NCBI RefSeq assembly: GCF_027019125.1
Contig: NZ_JALUXE010000030.1
Span: 124,001-188,000 of the forward strand
Reading direction: 5' to 3'
Source: Roseovarius sp.
GTDB taxonomy: Bacteria > Pseudomonadota > Alphaproteobacteria > Rhodobacterales > Rhodobacteraceae
Length of the DNA stretch: 64,000 nucleotides
Positions 41,956-51,827 of this stretch are shown one piece after another (position 1 is the stretch's first letter; each line of letters starts with the position of its first letter). The position numbers and the translations under genes were made by a program. The notes beneath the pieces are model-generated. The model did no database searches, was not told the DNA's origin, and worked only from the letters and a program-made list of their open reading frames with translations.

Positions 41956-44088
41956 CTATTCGGCGGCGGGGCGGTGGGCGGCAAGGCGCGGCACCAGATC
42001 GCCCCCGTCCAGCAGGCGGGCGATATAGGCGACAAGATCCGCCTTGCGCAGCGGCTTGCCGAGGAAACCGTCCATGCCCGCCAGATGCGCCTCTTGCCGG
42101 TGTTGTTCCAGAACATTGGCGGTGACGGCGACCACATGCGCGGGCGGAAGATCGAGCGCGGCCTCTTGCGTGCGGATGAGGCCCGTGGCCTGATAGCCGT
42201 CCATCCCGGGCATGGAGACATCCATCAGCACCAGATCGGCCGCCTCTGCGCCGTAGAGGGCCACCGCCTCGGGGCCGCTGGCGGCAAGGCGGAGTTGCGC
42301 GCCGGAGCGGGCAAAGTAGCGTTCGAGCAAAAGGCGGTTGGTGGCGTTGTCATCGACCGCGAGGATACGCAGCCCCGCGGCCCAATCCTCGGCCTGGCGG
42401 GGGGGCGCGTGATCGATCGGGGCCGTGGTGAGGGTGCCGCTGAGGGCGGCGCGCGCGGCCTCGATCAAGAGCGCATGGCGCAGGGGTTTGCGCAGCACGT
42501 TGCGCAGCGCGCCGCCGGTGGGTGCCGCCCGGTCCGATAGCAGGATTTGCGGGATCGCGGCGGGCAGACCCTCTTCGGCCACGCGGTCATCGCGCAGGAT
42601 GAGGGCGGGTGTTGTCGCAGGGGACATGTCCGCGATTGTGCTCCCCTCGATCACGCGGGTGCCAAGATGGGTGAGCAGAGAGGCAAGCCCGGCGCGGCGG
42701 TCGGCGCACGCGTCCAACAGCCAGATCACCGGCGCATCCTGACCGGGCAGCGCCAGAGGTGCTGCGCGCAGGCCCCGACCACTTGTCTCTTGCGGGATGA
42801 GCGGCAGGGTGATGTCGAACCGCGTGCCAGCGCCCTCGCGCGATTGCAGCGTCAGCGTGCCCCCCATCAACGTCACCAACTGGCGGCTGACCGCGAGGCC
42901 GAGACCGGTGCCGCCAAAACTGCGGGTGGCGGTGTTGTCCACCTGCTCGAAGGCGGTAAAGACCTTGTCCTGCTGATCCGCGGGAATGCCCACCCCGCTG
43001 TCATGAACCGTGATCACGATCTGACCCGGGCCCCCTGCGCTGACGCGCAGGGCGACATGCCCCTCCAGCGTGAATTTCACGGCATTGCCCGCGATATTCA
43101 CGAGGATCTGGCGCAGGCGCCCGGCATCGCCCAGCAGGATTTCGGGCAGGTCGGGGGCGACATCGGCATAGAGCATCAGCCCCTTGCGCGCCGCCAGCGG
43201 TGCCAGAAGCTGCGTGACATCCTCGACCAGTTCGCGCAGGCGATAGGGCTCGGAGGCGAGCGTGAGCTTGCCCGCCTCGATCTTGGAGAAATCGAGGATG
43301 TCGTTGATGATGGTCAGAAGGGCGTCGCCCGAGCGGACCATGGTGCTGACGTAGCTCTCTTGCTCCGGGGTCAGGTCGGTTTCCGAGAGCATGTCGGCCA
43401 TGCCGATGATGCCGTTCATCGGCGTGCGGATCTCATGGCTCATTTTTGCGAGGAAGTCGGATTTCGCCTCATTGGCGATCACCGCCACCTCGCGCGCCTC
43501 TTCCAGCCGGGTGATGAGGCGGCGCAGCGGGCGGCCCACGATGACGCGAAACGAGAGCCAGTTGCCAAGGGCGGCAATCAGGATGCCGCCCGCCAGCAGC
43601 AAGAGCAGGAAATCGCGCTGATAGCGTTTGACGGTGGCGATCTCGCGTTCGTCAAAGCGGGTCACAAGCTTGGTTATGGGCCAGGAAAACACCTCGTAGG
43701 GCAGCGAGAGCGCGGTATCGGCCCCCTGACAGCCCAGCCCCTCGGGCACCACCGCGAGCACGGCGCGGCTGGCCGGGTCCACCAGCTCCACGCAGCGGAT
43801 CGCGGGATCGCCCAGCAGCGTCTGCATGAGGTCGGTCACATAGGGGCTGGTCCAATCGACCGCGCCATCGCTCTGGTCGCTGAACCGTTCCAGCGCGCCG
43901 CCCAACCGGGCGGTGGCATTGCCGATGCGCATGGCCATCGCCTCTTCGCTGCGCAACAGGTTCTTTTCGCTGAGCCACAAGAGGCCGGAGGCGGCGAAGA
44001 GCAAAAAGGTTGGCACCATCACTGCCGTCAGCTTGAGGTAAAGCCCCAGCGTCGGCGTGCGCAGCGCCGCCCCGTCGGTCGTGGTCAT
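41956..44088 (-). CDS. Hybrid sensor histidine kinase with a degenerate and a true receiver domain
   Basis: 710 residues from ATG 44088. TM1 (LYLKLTAVMVPTFLLFAASGLL), a short extracytoplasmic region of about 110 residues, and TM2 (FLLLLLAGGILIAALGNWL) lead to a HisKA box SHEIRTPMNGIIGM and HATPase (NIAGNAVKFT, GTGLGLAVS). A receiver-like region follows (about 485-590: VIWLLDACADRRAGLASLL) that lacks a clear phospho-Asp pocket. A full receiver ends the protein (ILAVDDNATNR, VLMDVSMPGMDGY, FLGKPLRKADL). No HPt domain is present. It starts 5 bases after the gene for a small exported protein, a likely operon partner. Confidence 0.94.
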   Translation of the reverse strand: MTTTDGAALRTPTLGLYLKLTAVMVPTFLLFAASGLLWLSEKNLLRSEEAMAMRIGNATARLGGALERFSDQSDGAVDWTSPYVTDLMQTLLGDPAIRCVELVDPASRAVLAVVPEGLGCQGADTALSLPYEVFSWPITKLVTRFDEREIATVKRYQRDFLLLLLAGGILIAALGNWLSFRVIVGRPLRRLITRLEEAREVAVIANEAKSDFLAKMSHEIRTPMNGIIGMADMLSETDLTPEQESYVSTMVRSGDALLTIINDILDFSKIEAGKLTLASEPYRLRELVEDVTQLLAPLAARKGLMLYADVAPDLPEILLGDAGRLRQILVNIAGNAVKFTLEGHVALRVSAGGPGQIVITVHDSGVGIPADQQDKVFTAFEQVDNTATRSFGGTGLGLAVSRQLVTLMGGTLTLQSREGAGTRFDITLPLIPQETSGRGLRAAPLALPGQDAPVIWLLDACADRRAGLASLLTHLGTRVIEGSTIADMSPATTPALILRDDRVAEEGLPAAIPQILLSDRAAPTGGALRNVLRKPLRHALLIEAARAALSGTLTTAPIDHAPPRQAEDWAAGLRILAVDDNATNRLLLERYFARSGAQLRLAASGPEAVALYGAEAADLVLMDVSMPGMDGYQATGLIRTQEAALDLPPAHVVAVTANVLEQHRQEAHLAGMDGFLGKPLRKADLVAYIARLLDGGDLVPRLAAHRPAAE

Positions 44089-44093
44089 CGGGG

Positions 44094-44489
44094 TCACTCC
44101 AGCCGGGTGGCGCGGCCCGCGTCCATCAGCGCCTTGAGCGGGGTGCGGTTGTCGATCTCGGTCCGGATCACGCCATAGCGCCCGCCACTCTGCGAGATGT
44201 AGTAATCCACCGGCACCTCCCTGCCATCGGGGCCAAGGAGCGTGGCGCACATGACATATACCTCGTCCATCTTGAGGATGATCTCGTGATTCTCGGTCGG
44301 GTAGAATCTGGTCAGTTGCCCGGTGGTCAGATCGAGATGTGGCAGCGCACCATCGACCATGGCGCGGCTCAGGCTGCGCTGCAGTGCGGCCTGAAGCTGC
44401 GTGCGCACCTCGGTCAGGGATTGCGCCTGAGCATTGTTCCCAAGAGCAAGGCCGAGCATCAGCAGGGCAAAGAGGGTGGATCGTGTCAT
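44094..44489 (-). CDS. Small exported protein upstream of the hybrid kinase
   Basis: 131 residues from ATG 44489 (GGAGAT upstream). Signal peptide MTRSTLFALLMLGLALGNNAQAQ. The mature domain of about 108 residues contains QLTRFYPTENHEIILKMDEV, VDYYISQSGGRYGVIRTEI and ends GRATRLE. I do not recognise the family. Being exported and sitting immediately before a membrane hybrid kinase, it could act as a periplasmic accessory or ligand-binding partner of that kinase (inference). Confidence 0.85.
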   Translation of the reverse strand: MTRSTLFALLMLGLALGNNAQAQSLTEVRTQLQAALQRSLSRAMVDGALPHLDLTTGQLTRFYPTENHEIILKMDEVYVMCATLLGPDGREVPVDYYISQSGGRYGVIRTEIDNRTPLKALMDAGRATRLE

Positions 44490-44668
44490 GTGCCATCTCC
44501 GTCTTGGGCGGTCGGAACAATCCAAACCCAAGAGCGTTAGCAAAGAGTTGATCCGCGCAAGGAATTTCGATCAAATCCGCGTTATTCGAGGCGGTATGAC
44601 ACGCGCTTGTGATCCCGACCCGTCACTGTTTCGCTTAGGTCGGTCCATGTCGAAGCAAGGAGAGTGCG

Positions 44669-45472
44669 ATGCGAGTCTTGGCAATTTTTCTGACAACCGG
44701 GGTGCTTGCGGGGCCGGCGCTGGCCTGCGGGCCGGATAGCGATTGCATGCTGGGCGACCGGCATTACCGGATCGCTTTGCCGGAAAAGCAGGACGATGGC
44801 CCGGTGGGGGCGGTGGTCTTTGCCCATGGGTATCGCGGCTCTGCGGCGGCGGTGATGCAGAACCAGAACCTGCGCAAGGTCGTGTCCGACATGGGGCTGG
44901 CGCTGATCGCGCTCAAATCCGCCGATGATGACTGGGTGATTCCCTTTGCGCCGCGCCATGTGGACAGCGACGGATCGGTCGAATTCGACTATGTCGAGGC
45001 GGTGATCGAGGATGCCGCGCGCCGGTTTCCGATTGATCCCAAGCGCATGATGGCGGCGGGATTTTCCGCGGGCGGCATGATGGTCTGGAACCTTGCCTGC
45101 ACCATGCCCGAGCGGTTCGCGGGCTTTGCCGCAATCGCCGGCACGTTCTGGATGAAGCCGCCCGAGACCTGCGCCACGCCTGTGGCAAGCCTCGTGCATA
45201 TTCACGGCACGACCGATCCCACCGTGCCTCTGGCCGGCCGGTCAATTCTGGACACGCATCAGGGCGATGTCGCCGAGGCGCTTGAAATGTATCAGGAGCT
45301 TGGCGGGTTCAGCCCGAGCGGCGAGACGGAGTTCGAGGACCTCGAATGTCGGAACAGCCGCAATGCCAAGGGTGACGTGCTCGATTTCTGCCTGCACCCG
45401 GGCGGTCACAGCTTTCGCAGCAGTTATCTGCGCTTTGCCTGGGAGCGGTTGCAGGGAACGGGGCAACCCTGA
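44669..45472 (+). CDS. Exported esterase, PHB-depolymerase/LpqC-like
   Basis: 267 residues with a signal peptide ending near GPALA-CGP; a Cys at that point could alternatively make it a lipoprotein, although the lipobox is not ideal. Alpha/beta-hydrolase features are the VFAHGYRGS oxyanion loop, the nucleophile elbow AAGFSAGGMMVWNLA, HIHGTTDPTVPL (catalytic Asp region) and HPGGHSF (catalytic His). The family includes polyhydroxybutyrate depolymerases and feruloyl esterases. Substrate unknown. Confidence 0.88.
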   Translation: MRVLAIFLTTGVLAGPALACGPDSDCMLGDRHYRIALPEKQDDGPVGAVVFAHGYRGSAAAVMQNQNLRKVVSDMGLALIALKSADDDWVIPFAPRHVDSDGSVEFDYVEAVIEDAARRFPIDPKRMMAAGFSAGGMMVWNLACTMPERFAGFAAIAGTFWMKPPETCATPVASLVHIHGTTDPTVPLAGRSILDTHQGDVAEALEMYQELGGFSPSGETEFEDLECRNSRNAKGDVLDFCLHPGGHSFRSSYLRFAWERLQGTGQP

Positions 45473-45542
45473 GGCGGGGCTTGTCTGATGTCTCCCTTCG
45501 CGGAATACTTTGCTGGACGGACATTTCGCCGGGGGGGCTCGC

Positions 45543-46322
45543 ATGTCGGACGATATTCTCTACGATCAAGGCCATATCGGCTTTCTTGAGGAGCTTTGGG
45601 GCGAGGGGTTTCTCTCGCCCGGCGGCCCCGAGGAAGTGGCGCGGGTGCTGGACGGGGTCGATCTGGCGGGGGCGCGGGTGCTCGATATTGGCTGTGGGTC
45701 AGGGGCGATTGCGTTATTGATGGTGCGCGATCATGGCGCGGCGCATGTGACGGGAATAGATGTGGAAGACCCGGTCTGCGCCGCCGCGCGCGCCCGCGCG
45801 GATGCGGCGGGGCTGGCGGGGCAGATCACCATCGACAAGGTCACGCCGGGGCCGTTTCCCTATGCGGATCAGAGCTTTGACGTGGTGTTTTCCAAGGATT
45901 CCATCATCCATATCCCCGACAAGGAAGCGCTGGCGGCCGAGGTGTTTCGGGTTCTCAAACCGGGTGGAGTCTTTGCCGCCTCGGATTGGTTGCGCGCGCA
46001 TGACGGCGCGCCCTCGCCGGAGATGGCGCATTATATCGCCCTTGAGGCGCTTGATTTTGCCATGGCCTCGCCCGCGCGGTATCGCGCGGCGCTGACGGCG
46101 GCGGGGTTTGTCGATGTAGCGCTCCTTGACCGCAGCCCGTGGTATTCGCAGGTTGCGGCGGCGGAGCTGGAGGAGCTGTCCGGCCCGCGCCGCGCGACAT
46201 GGGAGGCGCGGCATGGTGCGGAGTTTATCGCGCATCAGATCGAGACCTGGACAGCCATGGTTCCGGTTTTGCGCTCGGGCGAGCATTGTCCGCACCATAT
46301 CCGGGGCCGGAAGCCGGGATGA
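45543..46322 (+). CDS. Class I SAM-dependent methyltransferase
   Basis: 259 residues from ATG 45543. The SAM-binding motif I VLDIGCGSGAIALLM (about 46-60) is followed by the acidic loop GIDVED and post-motif FDVVFSKDSIIHIPDKEAL, which resembles phosphoethanolamine/phospholipid N-methyltransferases and methyltransferase-11 proteins. Substrate unknown. Its stop overlaps the start of the GNAT gene by 4 bases (ATGA), so the two are co-translated. Confidence 0.9.
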   Translation: MSDDILYDQGHIGFLEELWGEGFLSPGGPEEVARVLDGVDLAGARVLDIGCGSGAIALLMVRDHGAAHVTGIDVEDPVCAAARARADAAGLAGQITIDKVTPGPFPYADQSFDVVFSKDSIIHIPDKEALAAEVFRVLKPGGVFAASDWLRAHDGAPSPEMAHYIALEALDFAMASPARYRAALTAAGFVDVALLDRSPWYSQVAAAELEELSGPRRATWEARHGAEFIAHQIETWTAMVPVLRSGEHCPHHIRGRKPG

Positions 46323-46915
46323 TCACGCCCATCGCACAACGGGCGCTGGTGCTCGATACCCCGCGTCTGCGCTTGCGGCCCTGGGCCGCAGAGGACGAGG
46401 ACCTGTGTCTCGATCTGATGTGCGATTCCGAGGTGATGCGATTTGTGGGGCAGGCGCTGACCGAAGCGGAGGCGCGCGCGCATATGGCCAACGCGCTCCG
46501 GCGGGGTGCTGGCGGGCGATTGGGCATCTGGTGCGTTCTGGATCGTGCGAGCGGCGAAAAGATCGGCGATGGTGTGCTGACACCCGTTCCTATCGAGACA
46601 GACACCCCGGACTGGACGGCGCTGGTGCCCGATGCTTATCCCGAGGCAGAAATCGAGGTGGGATACATGCTCAAGCCCGGCGCGTGGGGGCAGGGCTTTG
46701 CCACGGAAATCTGTGACCGATTGCTGCGTTTTGCCTTTCAACAGACGGCCTTGGCGCAGGTTGTGGCCTGCACCGACCCCGACAATCATGCCTCGCAACG
46801 GGTGCTGCGCAAATGCGGGATGCGCGATTGCGGTCCGGCGCGCGCCTATGCCAGCGATGTGGCATGGTTCGAGATGACCCGCGCCGAGTGGCGTGCTCAG
46901 GCGTCGAACCAATAG
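46319..46915 (+). CDS. GNAT-family N-acetyltransferase
   Basis: 198 residues from ATG 46319 with a 4-base overlap on the methyltransferase stop. The RimJ/RimL-type pattern [11 protein letters not shown] at the start, [18 protein letters not shown] (acetyl-CoA loop) and [14 protein letters not shown] are diagnostic. It acetylates amino groups of proteins or small molecules; target unknown. Its last 19 bases overlap the convergent PhyH-family gene. Confidence 0.92.
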   Translation: MITPIAQRALVLDTPRLRLRPWAAEDEDLCLDLMCDSEVMRFVGQALTEAEARAHMANALRRGAGGRLGIWCVLDRASGEKIGDGVLTPVPIETDTPDWTALVPDAYPEAEIEVGYMLKPGAWGQGFATEICDRLLRFAFQQTALAQVVACTDPDNHASQRVLRKCGMRDCGPARAYASDVAWFEMTRAEWRAQASNQ

Positions 46916-47694
46916 CCGTCGGGGTCGCCGGGATAGACGCCCAGATTGCGCCCGTGGCCTTGATACCCCATCAACCGGCGCACGGCATCAGGGTATTGAT
47001 CCGCCTTGGATTTCGGCACCGAGAGATACATGTTTTCTTCCTGCCGGAGCCAGCCCAGCGAATAGGTGGTGATCAGCCCCTTGCGCGGGGCGGAGGCGCG
47101 GTTGGCCCCGCCCGCATGCACCGTGGCGCCAAGGTAGAACAGCACCGAACCGCGCGGCATCACCGCCTGCGTGATCTGGTCCTCGGTGATGCTCTTGATC
47201 GGGCGCAGGTCCTGAGAGCCGGGAACAACCCGCGTCGCGCCATTCTCGGCGGTGAAATCGTCCAGCGCCCACATCGCGGAAATCTGGAATTCCACGCCGG
47301 GAATCCGGATCGGGTAGAAATCGTCGTCGCGGTGCAGCACCTGTGCCTTTTCCCCCGGCAGGATTTCGATCGCGGTGGATGACCCGATGCGATAGCTGAT
47401 GCAATGGCGTTTGAGCACGCGGTCGGCCACCTCCATCACCAGCGGATGCGCAAGAATATCTGCTGCGGCCTCTGAAATCTTGAGGATGCTGCCCAGACGG
47501 CGCGTCTTGTAGCCGTTGAAATCATTGGCGAACTTGTGCCCTTGCTCGTCGAACGGGCCGCGCAGATCATCCGTGATGCGATCGAGCAGCGCGGAGCCTG
47601 CCACCGCTTCGACGACAACCCCGCCCTCGCCCAGCAGGGCCTTGGCGATCGTGCCCGGATCGGCATCCGCCTTCAGGCGCGCGACCTCAACCAT
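46897..47694 (-). CDS. Phytanoyl-CoA-dioxygenase-family (PhyH) oxygenase
   Basis: 265 residues. The 2-oxoglutarate/Fe(II) motif is visible as HRDDDFYP (H-x-D, about 147-150) and, later, [22 protein letters not shown] (distal His and the 2OG-binding Arg). The family hydroxylates small molecules such as ectoine, proline derivatives or acyl-CoA. It is last in a five-gene minus-strand operon (53461 down to 46897) and overlaps the aminotransferase by 8 bases, so it probably hydroxylates an intermediate of that pathway. Confidence 0.9.
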   Translation of the reverse strand: MVEVARLKADADPGTIAKALLGEGGVVVEAVAGSALLDRITDDLRGPFDEQGHKFANDFNGYKTRRLGSILKISEAAADILAHPLVMEVADRVLKRHCISYRIGSSTAIEILPGEKAQVLHRDDDFYPIRIPGVEFQISAMWALDDFTAENGATRVVPGSQDLRPIKSITEDQITQAVMPRGSVLFYLGATVHAGGANRASAPRKGLITTYSLGWLRQEENMYLSVPKSKADQYPDAVRRLMGYQGHGRNLGVYPGDPDGYWFDA

Positions 47695-49066
47695 TGTATT
47701 CGGCGCTGAGTTGGGTCAGCCCCGCCTCCATGATATCGAACATTTCATCGACCTCCTCTGTCGTGATGATCAGGGGCGGCGAGAACACCGCCATATTGCC
47801 ATAAGGGCGCAACAAGAGGCCGCGCGCCTCGCAGGCGGCGTCCAGCTTGGCCCCGAATTGCAGGTGTCTGGCGTAGCTTTCGTCGCTGAGATCCGGGCGG
47901 CATTCGAGACAGCCCAAGAGACCCATGCCGCGCGCGTCGCCAACGATGTCGAACCGCTCGCCGATGCTGCGCAGCCGCGCCTGAAACTGTGGGGTGATGC
48001 GCCGGACATGGGCGAGAATATCCTCGCGCTCCATGATCTCGATATTCTTGAGCGCGGCGGCGCAGGCCACGGGATGTCCGCAGTAGGTATAGCCGTTGTA
48101 GAACACGTCATCGCCCTCGACATCGGCCAGCCGTTCCATCAGCCGGTCCGACAGGATGCAGGCCCCGAGCGGCACATAGCCAGAGGTCAGCCCCTTGGCG
48201 CAGGTGATGATGTCGGGGGTGACGCCAAAGACCTCTTCGGAGGCGAACCAATGGCCCAGCCTGCCAAAGCCGGTCACGACCTCGTCCGAGATATAGAGGA
48301 TGTCGTGCTGGCGGCAGATTTCGGCGGTGCGTTGGTGATAGCCAGGGGGCGGCACGACGACGCCACCGGAACACAGGATCGGTTCGGCGATGAAGGCGCC
48401 GATGCGCTCGGGGCCAACGTCGGCGATCATCTGCTCGAACTCCGCGATCTTGGCCTCGCCCCAATCCGCCACGCTCATGCCTGCGGGGCGGCGGTAGGGG
48501 TTCACATCGGGCAGGAACCGCACCAGATCGTCGGCCTTGTCAAAGCGCGTCTTGAAGCGCTCTTTGCCAGTGACGGTCGCGGCCAGATAGGTCGAGCCGT
48601 GATAGGCCTTTTCGCGCGAGAGCACGATTTTCTTGTCCGGGCGGCCCAGCCGGTTGTTGAGGAATTGCACGACCCGGATGGCGGTATCGACAGCGGTCGA
48701 GCCGCCGGTGGTGAAATGCACGGTGTTGAGATCGCCGGGGGTCAATTCCGCCAGTTTGCGCGCCAGAAGCGCGGCGGGCTCGGTGGTGAAGGACCAGGGC
48801 GAGGCATAGGGCATCGACATGGCCTGTGCGGCAATCGCCTCGGCCATTTCGGCCCGGCCATAGCCGATCTGAACACACCACATCCCCCCCGGCCCGTCGA
48901 TATGGCGCTTGCCGTTGCTGTCCCAGATATGGATGCCCTCGGCGGTGTTTACCCGCAGGAGATCCGTTTTGCGCCAGTCGCGGATGCCGGTCCAGGGGTG
49001 CAGGTTATGGGTGCGATCCCAGAGGGTCAGGTCGTCGGGGGCAGGCGTGTTGGATTGGGTGTTCAT
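47687..49066 (-). CDS. Class III (omega) aminotransferase
   Basis: 459 residues from ATG 49066 (GGAG, 6-base spacing). PLP enzyme of the class III family: [31 protein letters not shown], the [13 protein letters not shown] aspartate, and catalytic lysine in [14 protein letters not shown]. It moves amino groups from omega-amino acids or amines to a keto acid such as pyruvate. Within the operon it lies 32 bases after the GcvT-like gene and overlaps the PhyH gene. Substrate unknown. Confidence 0.94.
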   Translation of the reverse strand: MNTQSNTPAPDDLTLWDRTHNLHPWTGIRDWRKTDLLRVNTAEGIHIWDSNGKRHIDGPGGMWCVQIGYGRAEMAEAIAAQAMSMPYASPWSFTTEPAALLARKLAELTPGDLNTVHFTTGGSTAVDTAIRVVQFLNNRLGRPDKKIVLSREKAYHGSTYLAATVTGKERFKTRFDKADDLVRFLPDVNPYRRPAGMSVADWGEAKIAEFEQMIADVGPERIGAFIAEPILCSGGVVVPPPGYHQRTAEICRQHDILYISDEVVTGFGRLGHWFASEEVFGVTPDIITCAKGLTSGYVPLGACILSDRLMERLADVEGDDVFYNGYTYCGHPVACAAALKNIEIMEREDILAHVRRITPQFQARLRSIGERFDIVGDARGMGLLGCLECRPDLSDESYARHLQFGAKLDAACEARGLLLRPYGNMAVFSPPLIITTEEVDEMFDIMEAGLTQLSAEYNG

Positions 49067-49098
49067 GGGTTTCTCCGTCTGAGTCATGTCTGGCTGGA

Positions 49099-50271
49099 TC
49101 AGGTCTGGCCGGGCGGGGTGGCGCGGGCGCGGGGCGGTCGGAAGAACGCGGATCTGACCGGCGTCAGCCGCGCCATGCGGCGGTCCCATTTCCCTTCTTC
49201 CAGCGTGTAAATCTCGGCCCAGAGGTCGCTGGGGCGTCGTGCCGCAATGGGCATCTGCACATGGGCGAGGGCGATGTTGCGCTTGGCGGTGGGCGACCAG
49301 ACACCCGAGGTGACATGCCCCGCCTCGCGCCGCCTGGCGTGATAGATCAGCGCGCCTTGGGCGGGTTTGAACCCCTCGACATCGAGCCGCATCAAGAGGC
49401 TGCGGGGCTTGGCCGCCAGGAGCGCGCGGCGGCCGTTGAAATGCCCCTTGGTGAAATCGACCATGGGGCCAAGCCCCAATTCAAGCGGCGTATGCGCGCG
49501 GTGCAGGCGCTCGGTGGCATGGGCGGGCTGGAAATCGACGCCAGCGACCATGAACCCCGCCTCGATCCGGGCGATGTTCACCGCCTCGTAGCCGATGGCG
49601 CGCAGGCCCAGGTTTTCGCCCGCGCGCCAGAGCCGATCCCAGAGGGGCAGGGCATCGCCCCATGCGGTCCAAAGCTCGTATCCGAGATCGCCGGTAAAGC
49701 CGGTGCGCGAGATCATGAGGCCCGGCTGCGCCTGCGCAAGCTCGAAAGGGCGCAGATGCCCCATGTCGAGCCCCGCCGCGCATAGCACCGCAAAAGCGGT
49801 CGGCCCTTGCAGCGCCAGCGCGGCCATCTCTCGGCTCTCGTCGTGGACGTCGGCGTCAAATCCCCATGCCGCCTCCAAGAGCCATGTCAGCATCGGTTCC
49901 TGACAGCAGAGGCGCCAATCGTCGGGTCCGAGGTGAAAGAGCGTGCCGTCGTCAATCACCATGCTCTCTTCGTCGCACCAGACCGCGTAGCCGACCCGGC
50001 CTGTCGCAATTCTGGTCACGTCGCGGGTGACAAGGCGGTTGAGCACGCGCGCCGCATCCGGCCCGGTGATGCGGTATTTGTGCAGCGGCGAGATATCGAA
50101 GAGCGCGGCCTGATTGCGCAGGGCGAAATATTCGAACTCCACCGAGTCGAGCATCGAGGGTGCCGCGTAGCCGGCCCAGCCATACCAGCCCCGCGCCCGG
50201 TTGAGCGCGGCAAGCCGGGGATGCACGGGCCCGTCGATGAGACCCAGCTTGGGATCGGTGGCGATGCTCAT
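49099..50271 (-). CDS. GcvT-like aminomethyltransferase-family protein
   Basis: 390 residues from ATG 50271, which overlaps the upstream FAD gene by 4 bases. The folate-binding GcvT domain shows LFDISPLHKYRITGPDAARVLNRLVTRDV (about 55-85), ISRTGFTGDLGYELW and the C-terminal barrel with GHVTSGVWSPTAKRNIALAHV. Family members transfer one-carbon units from N-methyl or aminomethyl groups to tetrahydrofolate (T-protein, dimethylglycine and sarcosine-type demethylation). No gcvH or gcvP is nearby, so it is not the glycine cleavage T-protein. It points to removal of an N-methyl or O-methyl group. Confidence 0.92.
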   Translation of the reverse strand: MSIATDPKLGLIDGPVHPRLAALNRARGWYGWAGYAAPSMLDSVEFEYFALRNQAALFDISPLHKYRITGPDAARVLNRLVTRDVTRIATGRVGYAVWCDEESMVIDDGTLFHLGPDDWRLCCQEPMLTWLLEAAWGFDADVHDESREMAALALQGPTAFAVLCAAGLDMGHLRPFELAQAQPGLMISRTGFTGDLGYELWTAWGDALPLWDRLWRAGENLGLRAIGYEAVNIARIEAGFMVAGVDFQPAHATERLHRAHTPLELGLGPMVDFTKGHFNGRRALLAAKPRSLLMRLDVEGFKPAQGALIYHARRREAGHVTSGVWSPTAKRNIALAHVQMPIAARRPSDLWAEIYTLEEGKWDRRMARLTPVRSAFFRPPRARATPPGQT

Positions 50272-51827
50272 GGCGCGCCTCTGAGGGCCGCCAGCGCCGC
50301 ATTGCGCCCCGCCAGCCCCATCAGATCGCCGCCGGGATGGGCGGAGGCCCCGCAGAGATACAGCCCCGATGGTCCCATTGCATAACGTCCCATGCCGATG
50401 GCGGGGCGCAGGGTGAGAAGCTGATCGAGGCTCATTTCCGCATGATGCCAATGCCCGCCCGGCGCGCCGGTCTCGGCCTCGATCCGGTCGGGCGGGATCA
50501 CCTCGGCCCCGGTCACAAGCTGGGGCAGGCCGGGGGCATAGCGGGTGAGCGTTTTGAGGGTGGTCCGGAGCAAGGTATCGCGCGCGGCGTCATCCCAGCC
50601 CCCCGCCAGATCGACGGGCGCGTAGCTTACGATCAGCGACAGGGCATGGCCCCTGGCCCCGCGCTGGGCCGGGTCCGTCTGACCGGGCAAGAGCGCCTCG
50701 ATCACCGGATTGGGCGACATCTCGCGGTATTTCGACGGGTTGAACGCGTCTTCGACGTAAGATGCGGAGGGTGCAATCACCATGCGGGCCGCGAGCAGCT
50801 CGTCGGGCAGGCCGGGGATCGCGGGCAGGGCGTCAAGCGTCAGGTTGATCTTGGCCACCGTGCCGCGCGCGCGGATATGGCGCAGGCGGCGGGTGGATTC
50901 GATGTCGAAATGGGCAAGCCCCGTCATTTCTGCGGTGATCCGCGCGCCGCTGCTGCTCAGGACGCGGGCGGTATGCAATGTCTCGCCCGTGTCGGTGATC
51001 ACGCCTGTCACGCGGTCCTGATCGGTCAGGATGCGGGCCGCGCCGCGGCCCGTCTCGATCACCGCGCCCGCCCGCCCGGCCGCCCCGGCAAAGGCGTTGA
51101 TCACCGCAGCCATGCCGCCCCTCGGCAGGCTTGCGCCGCCGCCATGCCCCATCCGGTAAAGAAGGCCAAAGACCGTGCCGGGTGCGCGCGGCCCCGCCGC
51201 AGCCCCGCGCACCGCATCCGCCGCCAAAAGGCCCGCAAGGGGGCCATCGGGCAGTTCGTCAAGGATGAGGTCATAGGCATTGGACAAGAGTATTTGCAGG
51301 AACCGCCGCATCTCGGGCTTGCCCAAGCGGCGCAGGCCAAGCCCCATGCGGCCCAGGCGCCATATTTCCTTGATCCGGTCCGGTGAGAGACGGGGTGCCG
51401 CGCCCCCCGGCGGGGCGGTTTCGGCCAGAGGGCGCAGAAGCGCGGCGTAGGTGGTCAGCCGCTCGAAGAGCGCGGCAAAGGCCGCCGCATCGGGATGGGC
51501 GCTGCCATCGGCAAGGCGCACTGTTGCGCCTTGCGTGATCACGTGCCGGCCATCCTCGGACAGTGCCACAGTGGGGAGCGCCACAGTCTCGAAGGGCCAG
51601 TCGCGGGTGCCCAGCCCCAGATCGCGGCGCACCGTTGGGCTGAGGTTATAGAGCAGATGCGCCATGCGTGGTGCGCCGCTGGCATCGGGGGCGGCCATGC
51701 CGCCCAGATGCGGCGCGCGTTCCAGCAGGCACACGGATTGCCCCGCCCGCGCCAGCACCCCGGCCGCCGCGAGGCCGTTCAGCCCGCCGCCGATCACGAT
51801 GGCGTCAAAGGTGCGGGTGCTGCTCAT
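50268..51827 (-). CDS. FAD-dependent oxidoreductase, phytoene-desaturase-like (second)
   Basis: 519 residues from ATG 51827. The N-terminal dinucleotide motif is FDAIVIGGGLNGLAAAGVLARAG, and the C-terminal FAD segment GPSGLYLCGASAHPGGDLMGLAGRNAA matches the NAD(P)/FAD-dependent oxidoreductase (CrtI/amine oxidase) superfamily. No carotenoid genes are near and the paralogue next door shares the same ends (LCGxSAHPGG), so these are tandem duplicates with a likely oxidase role in the same pathway. It overlaps both neighbours by 4 bases. Confidence 0.92.
   Translation of the reverse strand: MSSTRTFDAIVIGGGLNGLAAAGVLARAGQSVCLLERAPHLGGMAAPDASGAPRMAHLLYNLSPTVRRDLGLGTRDWPFETVALPTVALSEDGRHVITQGATVRLADGSAHPDAAAFAALFERLTTYAALLRPLAETAPPGGAAPRLSPDRIKEIWRLGRMGLGLRRLGKPEMRRFLQILLSNAYDLILDELPDGPLAGLLAADAVRGAAAGPRAPGTVFGLLYRMGHGGGASLPRGGMAAVINAFAGAAGRAGAVIETGRGAARILTDQDRVTGVITDTGETLHTARVLSSSGARITAEMTGLAHFDIESTRRLRHIRARGTVAKINLTLDALPAIPGLPDELLAARMVIAPSASYVEDAFNPSKYREMSPNPVIEALLPGQTDPAQRGARGHALSLIVSYAPVDLAGGWDDAARDTLLRTTLKTLTRYAPGLPQLVTGAEVIPPDRIEAETGAPGGHWHHAEMSLDQLLTLRPAIGMGRYAMGPSGLYLCGASAHPGGDLMGLAGRNAALAALRGAP

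Noticed and set aside
49099..50271. Glycine cleavage T-protein (gcvT)
   Set aside because: No gcvH or gcvP adjacent and the context is a catabolic operon with oxidoreductases; a generic GcvT-family call is safer.
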